Shown piece after piece: positions 32,791 through 41,696 of a stretch of DNA of 64,000 bases. The DNA lies in the NCBI GenBank assembly GCA_965230765.1, contig CBDDLR010000001.1, positions 1,426,001-1,490,000 of the forward strand. The letters run 5' to 3'. Both the position numbers and the translations under genes were made by a program. Numbering within the stretch: the first letter of the stretch is position 1; each line of letters begins with the position of its first letter. The notes under the pieces are model-generated. The model searched no databases, had not been told where the DNA came from, and saw nothing but the letters and a program-made list of their open reading frames with translations. The DNA comes from Sunxiuqinia sp965230765 (GTDB lineage: Bacteria > Bacteroidota > Bacteroidia > Bacteroidales > Prolixibacteraceae).

Positions 32791-35031
32791 ATGGATCAAT
32801 TTTACATTATTCTGGTCGTAGTTCTGTTTGCCTTGGCAATTTCAGACTTGATTGTGGGGGTTAGCAACGATGCTGTAAATTTTCTGAATTCTGCTATCGG
32901 TTCTAAAGCTGCTCCAAAATGGATCATATTTACAGTCGCTAGCATTGGTGTGCTTGTTGGAGCCACCTTTTCGAGTGGGATGATGGAAGTTGCCCGGAAA
33001 GGGATTTTTCATCCACAAATGTTTTTCTTTTCCGAGATCATGATCATTTTTATCGCAGTAATGATTACCGATGTAATATTGCTCGATTTGTTTAATACGC
33101 TTGGTCTTCCAACTTCAACCACAGTATCAATTGTATTCGAGCTACTTGGCTCGGCTGTTGCTGTTTCGTTGGTGAAGATTGGTTTAGCGGATGAGTCCAT
33201 TTCTGCGCTGTCAAATTACATTAATTCAAGCAGTGCCTTGATGATTATTACGGGGATACTCTTATCGGTCTTTATAGCTTTTTTCGTGGGGGCCATTGTC
33301 CAGTATTTTTCCCGGATCATTTTTTCATTCAGGCATCATAAAACATTGAAGTTTTACGGTAGTTTGTTTGGTGGTTTGGCCATCGCCGCAATGACCTATT
33401 TCATGATCATCAAAGGGGCCAAGGGTGCTTCTTTTATGTCTGCCGAAACAGTGGACTTTTTGAAAACAAACATGCTTATGATTTTGGTTGCCAGTTTTAT
33501 TGGCTGGTCAATTATACTTCAGCTTTTATACTGGTTGTTTAAAATTGATATTCCTAAAGTAATTGTATTGGTCGGGACCTTTGGGTTGGCCATGGCATTT
33601 GCAGGAAACGATTTGGTGAATTTTATTGGTGTTCCATTGGCTGGTTATTCGTCATTTATTGGCTGGTCACAATCTCCAGAAGCTGTTTCTCCAGAGGCCT
33701 TTGAAATGGGCATGTTGGCAGGAAAAGTAGCCACGCCAAGTTACATGTTGCTTATTGCCGGAATCATCATGATTGTTACCCTGATTACGTCCAGGAAGGC
33801 GCGTTCAGTTGTAGCAACTACTGTTGATCTTTCCCGTCAGGGCGATGGTGACGAGCGGTTCAGTTCAAATTTGCTATCAAGGACGATTGTGCGTGGGACA
33901 ATATCATTTAATAACAGAATTCGTAAGATTTTGCCAGCTTCGTTCATTCAGAAAATCGATGAACGGTTTGAAGAAGCTAATGGCGATAAAGATTTTGCAA
34001 AAGATGAAAAACCAGCTTTTGACAAGATTCGGGCTTCTGTCAATCTTGTTGTGGCCAGTATTCTTATTTCTATCGGGACATCATTGAAATTACCGCTTTC
34101 TACAACCTACGTTACGTTTATGGTTGCTATGGGTACTTCGCTGGCCGACCGTGCCTGGGACAGGGAAAGTGCTGTTTACAGGATTTCGGGCGTGTTTACC
34201 GTAATTGGTGGTTGGTTTATGACGGCCATAATTGCATTTACGGTTGCTGCCTTTGTTGCGTGGATGATTACAATCAGTGGCCATTTTATGGTGTTTGTTT
34301 TCATTGCTATCGCAGTGTTTATGGTTGTGCGTACATACATGCTATTTAATAAAAGAGCAAAAGCAAAGCAAGATGATGATGAATTAACAGACAGCACTGA
34401 AAAACTAATTGAAAAAACCCGGAATCAGGTGATCAATTCAGTAATTAGCGCAAACAAGATTTTTTCAATAGGACTTGATGGGTTTGTTGCTGAAAGCAGG
34501 TCAAGAATGCGGGAGTCTGTCCAATTGAACAAGTCGTTCAACAAAAGCACAAAAAAGGCCAAAGAAAAAGTATTTTCATTCATCCAGAAATTAAGACAAG
34601 AGTCGCTGGACAGTGGGCATTGCTATGTGCAAATTGTAGATTATCAGCGAGAGGTAATGCATTCGCTCAATTTTTTGATCGAACCACTTTTTCATCATAT
34701 TGACAATAACCACAAACCTTTTTTAACAAGTCAGGAAGAAGAACTGAATCAGATTGCTGTTTCACTGGATGAATTCTTCAACTTGGTATTGCATATTGTG
34801 AAAGATGATAAATTTGAAAAGGCCGAAGAAGTTTTTGCTAAAAGGGATTCAATTTTGAAAGAGCTAATCATGATTGAAAAAGCTCAAATAAAACGAATAA
34901 AGCATGGTGAAGTAAATACCCGAAATTCATTGTTGTTCTTCAACATTGTGTCAGAGACCAAGAATTTAATTCTGAGTTCAATTAGTTTGCTGAAGTCGCA
35001 GCGTGATTTTATAGTGACCAGCGAAAAATAA
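32791..35031 (+). CDS. PiT-family inorganic phosphate transporter fused to a PhoU-like domain
   Basis: A 746-residue protein from the ATG at 32791; the longer frame from a TTG at 32758 runs through the promoter and was not used. Residues 1 to about 525 are a PiT transporter with the two signature repeats (VGVSNDAVNFLNSAIGSKAA near the start, and GNDLVNFIGVPLAGY near residue 270) and about ten helices. The last 200 residues are soluble and helical (YVQIVDYQREVMHSLNFLIE) and resemble PhoU/DUF47 domains, which in other bacteria are separate proteins that restrain transport or signalling. The gene is divergent from the PhoR/PhoB-like genes. Confidence 0.88.
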   Translation: MDQFYIILVVVLFALAISDLIVGVSNDAVNFLNSAIGSKAAPKWIIFTVASIGVLVGATFSSGMMEVARKGIFHPQMFFFSEIMIIFIAVMITDVILLDLFNTLGLPTSTTVSIVFELLGSAVAVSLVKIGLADESISALSNYINSSSALMIITGILLSVFIAFFVGAIVQYFSRIIFSFRHHKTLKFYGSLFGGLAIAAMTYFMIIKGAKGASFMSAETVDFLKTNMLMILVASFIGWSIILQLLYWLFKIDIPKVIVLVGTFGLAMAFAGNDLVNFIGVPLAGYSSFIGWSQSPEAVSPEAFEMGMLAGKVATPSYMLLIAGIIMIVTLITSRKARSVVATTVDLSRQGDGDERFSSNLLSRTIVRGTISFNNRIRKILPASFIQKIDERFEEANGDKDFAKDEKPAFDKIRASVNLVVASILISIGTSLKLPLSTTYVTFMVAMGTSLADRAWDRESAVYRISGVFTVIGGWFMTAIIAFTVAAFVAWMITISGHFMVFVFIAIAVFMVVRTYMLFNKRAKAKQDDDELTDSTEKLIEKTRNQVINSVISANKIFSIGLDGFVAESRSRMRESVQLNKSFNKSTKKAKEKVFSFIQKLRQESLDSGHCYVQIVDYQREVMHSLNFLIEPLFHHIDNNHKPFLTSQEEELNQIAVSLDEFFNLVLHIVKDDKFEKAEEVFAKRDSILKELIMIEKAQIKRIKHGEVNTRNSLLFFNIVSETKNLILSSISLLKSQRDFIVTSEK

Positions 35032-35057
35032 AATATTCCAATTATAAACGTATGATC

Positions 35058-35086
35058 AGGTTGTCAGAGATGGCAACCTTTTTTTT
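35058..35086 (+). terminator. Intrinsic terminator after the phosphate transporter
   Basis: AGGTTGTC (35058-35065) pairs with GGCAACCT (35072-35079) around AGAGAT and continues into eight T. Confidence 0.85.
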
Positions 35087-35091
35087 GGTAT

Positions 35092-35121
35092 AAAAAAACT
35101 GCCCCAAAAGCTTGGGGCAGT
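35092..35121 (-). terminator. Intrinsic terminator after tnaA
   Basis: ACTGCCCCAA (35098-35107) and TTGGGGCAGT (35112-35121) form a ten-pair stem. Read on the minus strand it is followed by seven T, so it ends the tnaA transcript, about 160 bases beyond the tnaA stop. Confidence 0.8.
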
Positions 35122-35279
35122 CTACATATTCAGTATAAAATATCTTTTTACACCGAATTGATTGATTTCGACAAATGTAAGGAATATTTGAACTTTTTAT
35201 CCGATCTATTCGAAAAATCTTTAAAATTCAACAAAATTTAGCAATTTGCTAACTCCTCCTCATTTAGTTCGTTACGCAA

Positions 35280-36656
35280 TCAAGATTTCTTCAACTCAAC
35301 CGTAAAATGCCTCATGATTGGAGCTTCGTGCTCAATATCGTATCCATGCTTGATTTTATCTCTCCTATCGAAAATGTTCTTTAATCCGGCAGCTACCACA
35401 TCCATGTGGCTGTTGGTGTATGTACGCCTTGGAATTGCCAAACGGAGAAACTCAAGTTTCGGGTATCTGTTCAATTGTGTTTCCGGATCGCGGTCGGCAA
35501 GTAAGGTTCCTACTTCAACTCCTCGCACACCTGCTTCCAGATATAGTTCAACAGCCAGTGTTTGGGCAATGTACTCTTCTTTTGGCACATGTGGAAGAAA
35601 GCGTTTTGCATCAACAAAAACAGCGTGTCCTCCAAGTGGTTGTTGTACAGGTATCCCGTATTCAATTAGTTGATTACCCAAATAGTGAACCTGGTTAATG
35701 CGGGTTTCCAAATATTCATTTTCGGTTACTTCATCCAAGCCTGCAGCCAAAGCGTTCATGTCACGTCCAGCCATACCACCATAAGTAACATAGCCTTCGT
35801 ACATGATATTGAAAACTGTGGCTTTATCGTACCATTCTTTGTACTTCATGGCCAACAGACCGCCCATGTTTACAATACCGTCTTTTTTGCTACTCATGGT
35901 CATTCCATCTGCGTAGCTATACATTTCACGTACAATGTTTTTTATTGAAACGTGTTTGTATTCTTCTTCACGTTGTTTAATGAAGTAAGCATTCTCAGCA
36001 AAACGGGCAGAATCATAAATTACTGGCACACCATATTCTTCAGCCAATTCTTTAACCTGCCTCATGTTTTCCATTGAAACCGGTTGTCCTCCTGAAGTGT
36101 TGCACGTTAGGGTTACAACAACCAATGGAATTTGCTCTTTTGGGTAAGTGTCAAAAACATCTTTCAGTTTGTCAATGTCAATATTTCCCTTGAAAGGATG
36201 CAGGTTCTGTGTGTCAAAAGCTTCATCAATGGTGCAATCAACGGCTTTTGCTTTCCTGAATTCAATATGCCCTTTAGTGGTGTCGAAATGTGAGTTGCCA
36301 GGTACAACATCGCCTTCTTTTACCAATACAGAAAACAATACATTTTCTGCAGCACGACCCTGGTGCACAGGCAGCAAGTAATCAAAACCAAACAAGTCGG
36401 TTACTTTTTCTTTCAAGTTAAAGAATGAAGAAGAACCAGCATAGCTTTCATCACCAGTCATAATTGCTCCCCACTGTCGGTCGCTCATTGCACCAGTTCC
36501 ACTATCGGTTAGCAGGTCGATAAATACTTGTGAGCTTTTTAAGTTAAATAAATTATAATGAGCATCACGAATCCATGTTTCACGTTCTTCACGTGTACTT
36601 CGGTAGATAGGTTCTACCATTTTAATTTTATAATTTTCTGCAAAAGGAAGTTCCAT
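35280..36656 (-). CDS. tnaA: Tryptophanase (tyrosine phenol-lyase family)
   Basis: PLP enzyme of 458 residues that would split tryptophan into indole, pyruvate and ammonia. The PLP lysine lies in MSSKKDGIVNMGG, and DSARFAENAYFIKQREEEYK is nearly identical to E. coli TnaA. The family also holds tyrosine phenol-lyase. Here the residue equivalent to TPL Thr124 is Asp (GNSHFDTTKGH), and the TPL Arg381 position is Val (GVRGVEVG), both as in tryptophanase, so tryptophan is the likelier substrate. The ATG at 36656 is preferred over a TTG two codons earlier. A 30-codon leader ORF precedes it by 47 bases. Confidence 0.88.
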   Translation of the reverse strand: MELPFAENYKIKMVEPIYRSTREERETWIRDAHYNLFNLKSSQVFIDLLTDSGTGAMSDRQWGAIMTGDESYAGSSSFFNLKEKVTDLFGFDYLLPVHQGRAAENVLFSVLVKEGDVVPGNSHFDTTKGHIEFRKAKAVDCTIDEAFDTQNLHPFKGNIDIDKLKDVFDTYPKEQIPLVVVTLTCNTSGGQPVSMENMRQVKELAEEYGVPVIYDSARFAENAYFIKQREEEYKHVSIKNIVREMYSYADGMTMSSKKDGIVNMGGLLAMKYKEWYDKATVFNIMYEGYVTYGGMAGRDMNALAAGLDEVTENEYLETRINQVHYLGNQLIEYGIPVQQPLGGHAVFVDAKRFLPHVPKEEYIAQTLAVELYLEAGVRGVEVGTLLADRDPETQLNRYPKLEFLRLAIPRRTYTNSHMDVVAAGLKNIFDRRDKIKHGYDIEHEAPIMRHFTVELKKS

Positions 36657-36703
36657 TTCCAATCGTTTTTAAAGTTAATAATAAGGTAGGGTGGTGTATT
36701 CTG

Positions 36704-36796
36704 CTACGATTGGAAGCAGTAAGAATCGCGGTTTTTGATGTTGACGAATTTGCGATTTAGTACGGAATGTAAATTATATGATTTACCCATTATCAT
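36704..36796 (-). CDS. Small leader ORF upstream of tnaA (candidate regulatory peptide)
   Basis: A 30-codon frame, ATG at 36796 to TAG at 36704, with a second in-frame ATG at 36790. The middle reads SVLNRKFVNIKN and the end RDSYCFQS. Placed against E. coli TnaC, L-H, K, N-I and N of ..LHICVTSKWFNIDN fall on identical residues at the same spacing. The Trp12 of TnaC is Phe here, and the ORF has no Trp codon, so neither the same stalling nor classical attenuation can be assumed. A CTGCT/AGCAG hairpin overlaps its stop. The ORF was found by eye and is below usual size cut-offs. Confidence 0.5.
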   Translation of the reverse strand: MIMGKSYNLHSVLNRKFVNIKNRDSYCFQS

Positions 36797-36808
36797 TTCT
36801 TTCCGTTG

Positions 36809-36816
36809 CAAAAATA
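36809..36816 (-). promoter_or_regulatory. -7 element upstream of the tnaA leader
   Basis: On the minus strand TATTTTTG (36816-36809) matches TAnnTTTG, with TTTG at 36845-36842 as a possible -33 (25-bp spacer, longer than ideal). It would start RNA only a few bases before the leader ORF. Confidence 0.4.
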
Positions 36817-36847
36817 TTCATTTTTTGGGAATCGTAAAAAACAAATG

Positions 36848-38152
36848 TCAGTTTTGAGGAATTAGCCCCAGCTTGATAGCCAGGAAAAAGCGTATTGTTT
36901 CAATTCCAAAAGGAACAGTAGCCTGAGTGTGCGTATATCCGGCGAAGGGAGAAGGAGGAGGTAAGGTTTTAAAATCTGTACCAGCTAGTATCATTTCTAA
37001 GGTGAATCCAGTTGTTACTTCGATTGGCACAATCTCATCAGCTTCACTATGAAAAAGCCTTGTTGGTACTTCTGTTTTCCATGCTTCAATACTATTGTTT
37101 TGGTAAGCAGTCTGAACAGATGAGTAAGGTGTATTGGGGTAATTATTTAAAAAATCCAATTGCAATAACTCACTTCTTGAGTTTGACAAAGCAGTATTTA
37201 TCTCAGAAGATGAATATTCACCATTATACACTTTGGGGATTATTGTGTCGTATGGAGTTTTGAAAATACTGTTTAGCTTAATATTATCACTAATTTGATC
37301 ATATTCTATGTATGAATTAATAATATATGGAAAGAAGTAGGGTTGTACTAAATTCTCTGTAGAAATTAAAGAATCAGCAGTTGTTTCAATATCGTAAGGC
37401 CCTGCTCCAAATGAACCAGCAACTAATTTGTACGAACCGAGTCCGTTAAGCTCAATGTCGCGTTGAACAGCTACTCCTGCCCAAGCACCTTGCGAATAGC
37501 CCATCAGGTACAAATCATTGTTCAAGGTGATATTGAAAGTGGCTCTTTCAGGGTATTCCAACACTGCTGAAAGCATATCACGAACAGAGGACACGGTAAT
37601 GTCTTTTATCAAATAGGGGTGTACCTGTTCTTCTGAATTACCAAAGCCAATATAGTCTGGTATAACCACCACAAAGCCCATTGAAGCTAATGTTGTAACA
37701 AGTGATAAGCCATCAATATTCAACGGATTCAATTTTATAAACGTGGAATCGGAAATACTATTACTGGGTGCTTTACTGTGCAAGGTGTTTGTCCCGTTTA
37801 GGAAGCAAAGTACAGGAAAAGAACGAGGGCTTTCTGGCACACAGACCAATCCGGACGCATTTATTTCAGTGCCATCCAAGTTTGTTTTGTAAGTTAGTTT
37901 GTTGATTTCGACACTATATTTTGTCGAGTCAATTAGTAATGTAGAATCTAATTCAGGAATGTTGTATTGAGAAATAAGTCCCTGATAGAGCTTTTTTATT
38001 TCTGGTATTTGAGCTGAAACAATTGTACTGTCCAGCTCATAACTATCGCCCGGTAAATCTTTTTCAACTTCAAAACTGCTATTCTTTGAGCAAGAATAAA
38101 TAATGATTACAAATGCGGATATTATATAAATAAGTCTAAATGGACTTTTCAT
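36848..38152 (-). CDS. Secreted alpha/beta-hydrolase lipoprotein
   Basis: A 434-residue protein with a lipoprotein signal (IISAFVIIIYSCSKN). The alpha/beta-hydrolase core has the nucleophile elbow GYSQGAWA, an acid in EADEIVPIE, and a likely catalytic histidine in GYTHTQA. FVVVIPDYIGFGNSEEQ is typical of secreted lipases/prolyl-peptidase-like esterases (LIP-type). The substrate is unknown. It is separated from tnaA by the tnaA promoter region and has 48 bases before it to the folK stop. Confidence 0.78.
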   Translation of the reverse strand: MKSPFRLIYIISAFVIIIYSCSKNSSFEVEKDLPGDSYELDSTIVSAQIPEIKKLYQGLISQYNIPELDSTLLIDSTKYSVEINKLTYKTNLDGTEINASGLVCVPESPRSFPVLCFLNGTNTLHSKAPSNSISDSTFIKLNPLNIDGLSLVTTLASMGFVVVIPDYIGFGNSEEQVHPYLIKDITVSSVRDMLSAVLEYPERATFNITLNNDLYLMGYSQGAWAGVAVQRDIELNGLGSYKLVAGSFGAGPYDIETTADSLISTENLVQPYFFPYIINSYIEYDQISDNIKLNSIFKTPYDTIIPKVYNGEYSSSEINTALSNSRSELLQLDFLNNYPNTPYSSVQTAYQNNSIEAWKTEVPTRLFHSEADEIVPIEVTTGFTLEMILAGTDFKTLPPPSPFAGYTHTQATVPFGIETIRFFLAIKLGLIPQN

Positions 38153-38200
38153 TTTTACACCTTTTAAATCGGGTACTAATATAACACGAACTATTGAGAT

Positions 38201-38581
38201 TTAGTATGTTTTAAATCCGAGTTCTTCAGCCGATTGACGCAAAAAATCCCTGGAGTAAAAATCATTGTCAACAATTTCATCGTTAAAAACTAAAATATCC
38301 AGGTCAATAGTTCGGGGTCCAAATTTTGGAACTGTGCGATCCCTGCCAAGCAAATCTTCAATTTTTTTAAGGCGTTTGTTTAATTCCTCATTGCTCATTT
38401 GGGTTTTAATTTTTACTGCACCATTTGTAAAATCCGACTGCTCCGTAATTCCTATCGGATTGGTTTTTATCATTTTTGAAACCTGAATGATTTCAACTTC
38501 TTCTTTCAGAAGATCGAGCATTTTTGAGATGTTGCGATCTGGCTCAATATTGGAGCCAATAGCTATGATTGCGGAATTCAT
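38201..38581 (-). CDS. folK: 6-hydroxymethyl-7,8-dihydropterin pyrophosphokinase
   Basis: Folate enzyme that adds pyrophosphate from ATP to the pterin. The hallmark FGPRTIDLDILVF is present, with IAIGSNIEPDRNI at the start. At 126 residues it is shorter than the usual 155-160; the shortening is at the C-terminus, which ends soon after LRQSAEELGFKTY. Similar short forms are common in Bacteroidota. Its start overlaps the folB stop by ATGA, so the two are coupled. Confidence 0.9.
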   Translation of the reverse strand: MNSAIIAIGSNIEPDRNISKMLDLLKEEVEIIQVSKMIKTNPIGITEQSDFTNGAVKIKTQMSNEELNKRLKKIEDLLGRDRTVPKFGPRTIDLDILVFNDEIVDNDFYSRDFLRQSAEELGFKTY

Positions 38582-38931
38582 CGGGTGGCTTCCATTTCAA
38601 ATGAAACCGATTCGGCAAACCTCAGTGCATGTGGTTTATCTACTTCCACCTTTGCCCAGCTCACCCGTTCATCTTCCATAATCATATCAAGCAGGTTTTT
38701 GGTGAGTACTTCAAGTAACTTGAACCTGCCTTCTTGCACATATGCAATAACCTGTTTCGTAATTGATTTATAATTGTATATGCCATTGGGTTCGTCAGAT
38801 TCAAGAGCAATTGCAGGAATATCAGCTTCAATTTCCATATTGATGATCACATCTTGTTTGTTGACCAGCTCTTCCGGATTGAAGCCAATATACGTTCTTA
38901 TAAGTAGGTTTTTAACACGTATTCGAGCCAT
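38578..38931 (-). CDS. folB: Dihydroneopterin aldolase
   Basis: A 117-residue folate enzyme that cleaves dihydroneopterin to the hydroxymethyl pterin used by FolK. It has the family pattern VKNLLIRTYIGFNPEELVNK at the N-terminus and VEVDKPHALRFAESVSFE at the C-terminus. It starts four bases after the pteridine-reductase-like gene and overlaps folK, giving a compact three-gene folate operon. Confidence 0.92.
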   Translation of the reverse strand: MARIRVKNLLIRTYIGFNPEELVNKQDVIINMEIEADIPAIALESDEPNGIYNYKSITKQVIAYVQEGRFKLLEVLTKNLLDMIMEDERVSWAKVEVDKPHALRFAESVSFEMEATR

Positions 38932-38935
38932 ATTC

Positions 38936-39664
38936 TTAAGGATTTAGTCCTAGATTTTCACCGCCATCAGCAAATAGTAATTGTCCGGTGAGGTGATTGT
39001 TCGAGATGATGTAGTCAAGGCTTCGTAGAATTGGATCTACGTCGCTTGGTTTTTTCATTGGGGTTTTTCGGGCCAACTTCTTCAGGTAGTTTTCATCTTT
39101 ATCTTCAGGCGACAACGTAACACCTGGTGCGATTGCATTGACACGGAATTTTGGGGCTAATTCAAGTGCAGCCATCTTGGTTAGTTCCCAAAGTGCTTTT
39201 TTTGAAAGCGAATACGCTGCATAATCGGATTTGTTATTCGTGATTCGGGTATCAACCAGGTTAACCACAAGTCCTTTGTTGGTCAATCTTGAGTAGTTGT
39301 GAATAAGAATGAATGGTGCCCTTAGGTTTACATCCATCTGGGCATTGTATATCCTTGACTCGGTATGTTTAATGTAGGCATGGTCGAACACAGAAGCATT
39401 GTTGATCAGCAAATCAACCTGTCCAATTTTTTCAATAACCTTTAGGAGCAACGAATTCACTTCATCTTCGTTTGCCAGGTTGGCTTGAAAACCCTCAAAA
39501 TGCTGCGATGGAAACTGATCTTTTAGTTGCTGTAAAAACTCATCAGCTAATTGCTTTGACGTAAGGTAATGGATACCAACATTCCACCCTTGTTTTGCCA
39601 GGTGGAGGGCCATTTCTTTGCCAAGTCGTTTAGCTGCACCAGTTATGAATGCTGTTTTTCTCAT
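38936..39664 (-). CDS. Pteridine reductase-like (FolM-type) short-chain dehydrogenase
   Basis: A 242-residue SDR from the ATG at 39664; the longer reading from 39700 adds a hydrophobic stretch of doubtful reality. The nucleotide motif is TGAAKRLG, that is TGxxxRxG, in which Arg replaces the usual third glycine. This is the mark of PTR1/FolM pteridine reductases. The catalytic pair is YAAYSLSKKAL. It heads the folB-folK operon, so reduction of dihydropterin or dihydrofolate is a well supported guess. Confidence 0.8.
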   Translation of the reverse strand: MRKTAFITGAAKRLGKEMALHLAKQGWNVGIHYLTSKQLADEFLQQLKDQFPSQHFEGFQANLANEDEVNSLLLKVIEKIGQVDLLINNASVFDHAYIKHTESRIYNAQMDVNLRAPFILIHNYSRLTNKGLVVNLVDTRITNNKSDYAAYSLSKKALWELTKMAALELAPKFRVNAIAPGVTLSPEDKDENYLKKLARKTPMKKPSDVDPILRSLDYIISNNHLTGQLLFADGGENLGLNP

Positions 39665-39851
39665 ATCATTTAATATCAGAAAAAACAACAGCAAATACAA
39701 GCTTTTGGTTGTAATATTTCTGATCTAATTTATTTATGATGATAATATGTTAAAAAATAGGTTTTGTAAGATATAGCGTCTTTTTTGAAACTAAAACAGC
39801 TAATCAACCATAAAATAGATTAAAAACAACGTTCATTAAAAACTTTAAGCT

Positions 39852-40952
39852 ATGGAAGAAAAACTTATAACTATTGCGTTGTTGCCTTATTCCAAAGCTG
39901 AGATTCTACGTTCGTTACTTGATGCAAAAGGGATAAGTTGTACCCTTGAAAATGTAAATGTCATTCAGGGTGCAGTTGCAACAGGTGTTAAGGTATGTAT
40001 TAACGCCGAAGATCTTTACAAGGCATTGCCGGTTCTGGATGAAATGTTAGGTAAAGTTGAACTAACTCCTCTTAAAACTGAAAATATAGTATTAATTCCT
40101 GTCGATTTTTCAAACTACTCCATTAAAGCTGCTGAGGTTGCGATTGAGATTGCTCAAAAGTTTGATGCAAAACTGGTGTTTTACCATGTAATTCCAAAGC
40201 CAGATATTTTCTCCATTCCTTATTCTGATGTGATGCCGTTTGATGTTGGCTTGTACCAACATTTGATTGAGAAAGAACGAATGGCTGATGAAGGTTTTGA
40301 AAAATTTATGAGCCAATTGATGGCTGACATCGGTGAAACAGTTTGGAATTCGCTGAAGGTTGAGCAGATTGTGAAAATGGGTGAAGCCGAAGATGATATT
40401 CTTAGTTATACAGAAATTCATCCACCGCGATTGATTGTGATGGGCACAAAAGGTCCCTCAACAGATAAAGGGCAGTTTATTGGAACTACTACAGCTGGCA
40501 TTATTTATAAAGCCCGTGTCCCCGTGTTGGTTGTCCCTGAAGAATCCACTTTGAAAGATATTTCTTCGTTGAAAAAAGTGGTGTATGCGACTAATTTTGA
40601 TGCGAAAGATTACGTATCCATTGAGAAGTTGTTAGGCTTGCTTAAGCCATTTGAAACAGAATTAATCTGTTTGCATATTGGAAAACACGATGCACAAAAA
40701 ATGGACCTTGCCCAGTTAAAAGCGATGAATGATTCTTTGAAGGAAAAATTTGAGGACACATCGTTCAACTGCAAAATGGTTGAAGGTATTGATGTCTTGG
40801 CCGAACTGGAACACTACATCGAGGAGAACAATATTGATGTGCTGGCATTAACAACGCACAAGCGGAACATGATAACCCGGATTTTCAATCCGAGCATTGC
40901 AAAAAAAATGGTGTTCCATTTGAAAACACCATTGTTTGTATTTCATGCTTAA
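39852..40952 (+). CDS. DUF2007-Usp-Usp fusion (tandem universal stress protein)
   Basis: A 366-residue protein. The first 65 residues match the DUF2007 'putative signal transducing' domain (LLPYSKAEILRSLLDAKGI). Two universal stress protein domains follow: the first begins NIVLIPVDFSNYSIKAAEVA and contains the nucleotide-loop pattern LIVMGTKGPSTDKGQF; the second begins KKVVYATNFDAKD and lacks the full G-2x-G-9x-G loop. Thus only the first is likely to bind ATP. It stands alone and is convergent with ribE, 13 bases away. Its role is unknown. Confidence 0.8.
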   Translation: MEEKLITIALLPYSKAEILRSLLDAKGISCTLENVNVIQGAVATGVKVCINAEDLYKALPVLDEMLGKVELTPLKTENIVLIPVDFSNYSIKAAEVAIEIAQKFDAKLVFYHVIPKPDIFSIPYSDVMPFDVGLYQHLIEKERMADEGFEKFMSQLMADIGETVWNSLKVEQIVKMGEAEDDILSYTEIHPPRLIVMGTKGPSTDKGQFIGTTTAGIIYKARVPVLVVPEESTLKDISSLKKVVYATNFDAKDYVSIEKLLGLLKPFETELICLHIGKHDAQKMDLAQLKAMNDSLKEKFEDTSFNCKMVEGIDVLAELEHYIEENNIDVLALTTHKRNMITRIFNPSIAKKMVFHLKTPLFVFHA

Positions 40953-40965
40953 GCAGTAAGGTCTC

Positions 40966-41574
40966 TTATTTGTAGGTGATCAGTTTGCTCAGGTATTTAC
41001 CAATAATGTCAAATTCCAGATTAACAACCGTTCCATGTTCAAACGTGTGGAAGTTGGTTTCGTTGTATGTATATGGAATAATGGCAACTTGAAAAGATTT
41101 GTCTTTTGAGTTGACAACGGTAAGGCTGACACCGTTCACGGTTACTGAACCTTTTTCAACAGTCATGTACCCTTGCTGAGCTTTTTCTTTTTCAAAAGGA
41201 TATTCAAATGTGAAGTACCAGCTTCCTTCTGCTTCTTCAACCTTGGTGCAAGTTGCGGTTTGGTCAACGTGTCCTTGAACAATGTGCCCGTCAAGACGAC
41301 CGTTCATCACCATGCTCCTTTCCAGGTTCACTTTTGTCCCCACTTCCCAATAGCCCAGGTTGGTTTTTAACAAGGTTTCTTTGATGGCAGTTACTTTGTA
41401 TGTTTTTGCAAGTTTGTCAACTTCAACAACGGTTAGGCAAACCCCGTTGTGTGAAAGGCTTTGATCAACTTTCAATTCATCAGCGAATGAACAAGTTAGT
41501 GTGAAATGGTAATTCTCCTGATCTTTTTCAATGGCTTTTACCAGTCCGAATTCTTCTACTATTCCAGAAAACAT
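40966..41574 (-). CDS. ribE: Riboflavin synthase alpha subunit
   Basis: A 202-residue enzyme that dismutates two lumazines to riboflavin. It has the two tandem lumazine-binding domains of the family: the N-terminus MFSGIVEEFGLVKAIEK with HNGVCLTV, and the second copy with GHIVQGHVDQTA and VNGVSLTVV. No FMN riboswitch was noticed upstream; the upstream region instead holds hairpin repeats. Confidence 0.94.
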   Translation of the reverse strand: MFSGIVEEFGLVKAIEKDQENYHFTLTCSFADELKVDQSLSHNGVCLTVVEVDKLAKTYKVTAIKETLLKTNLGYWEVGTKVNLERSMVMNGRLDGHIVQGHVDQTATCTKVEEAEGSWYFTFEYPFEKEKAQQGYMTVEKGSVTVNGVSLTVVNSKDKSFQVAIIPYTYNETNFHTFEHGTVVNLEFDIIGKYLSKLITYK

Positions 41575-41696
41575 GATGTGTACTTTTTAGTTTGCTGCGA
41601 ATTTACCGAATTCCATTCATATAAAAAATGAGCGATTTAATTTTGATTTAGGCTTGAGTAAATATTGAGTTTTTAGCATGTTTTTCGGTTGGATTC

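Noticed and set aside
35280..36656. Tyrosine phenol-lyase instead of tryptophanase
   Set aside because: The two positions that mark TPL (Thr124, Arg381 equivalents) are Asp and Val here, as in TnaA.
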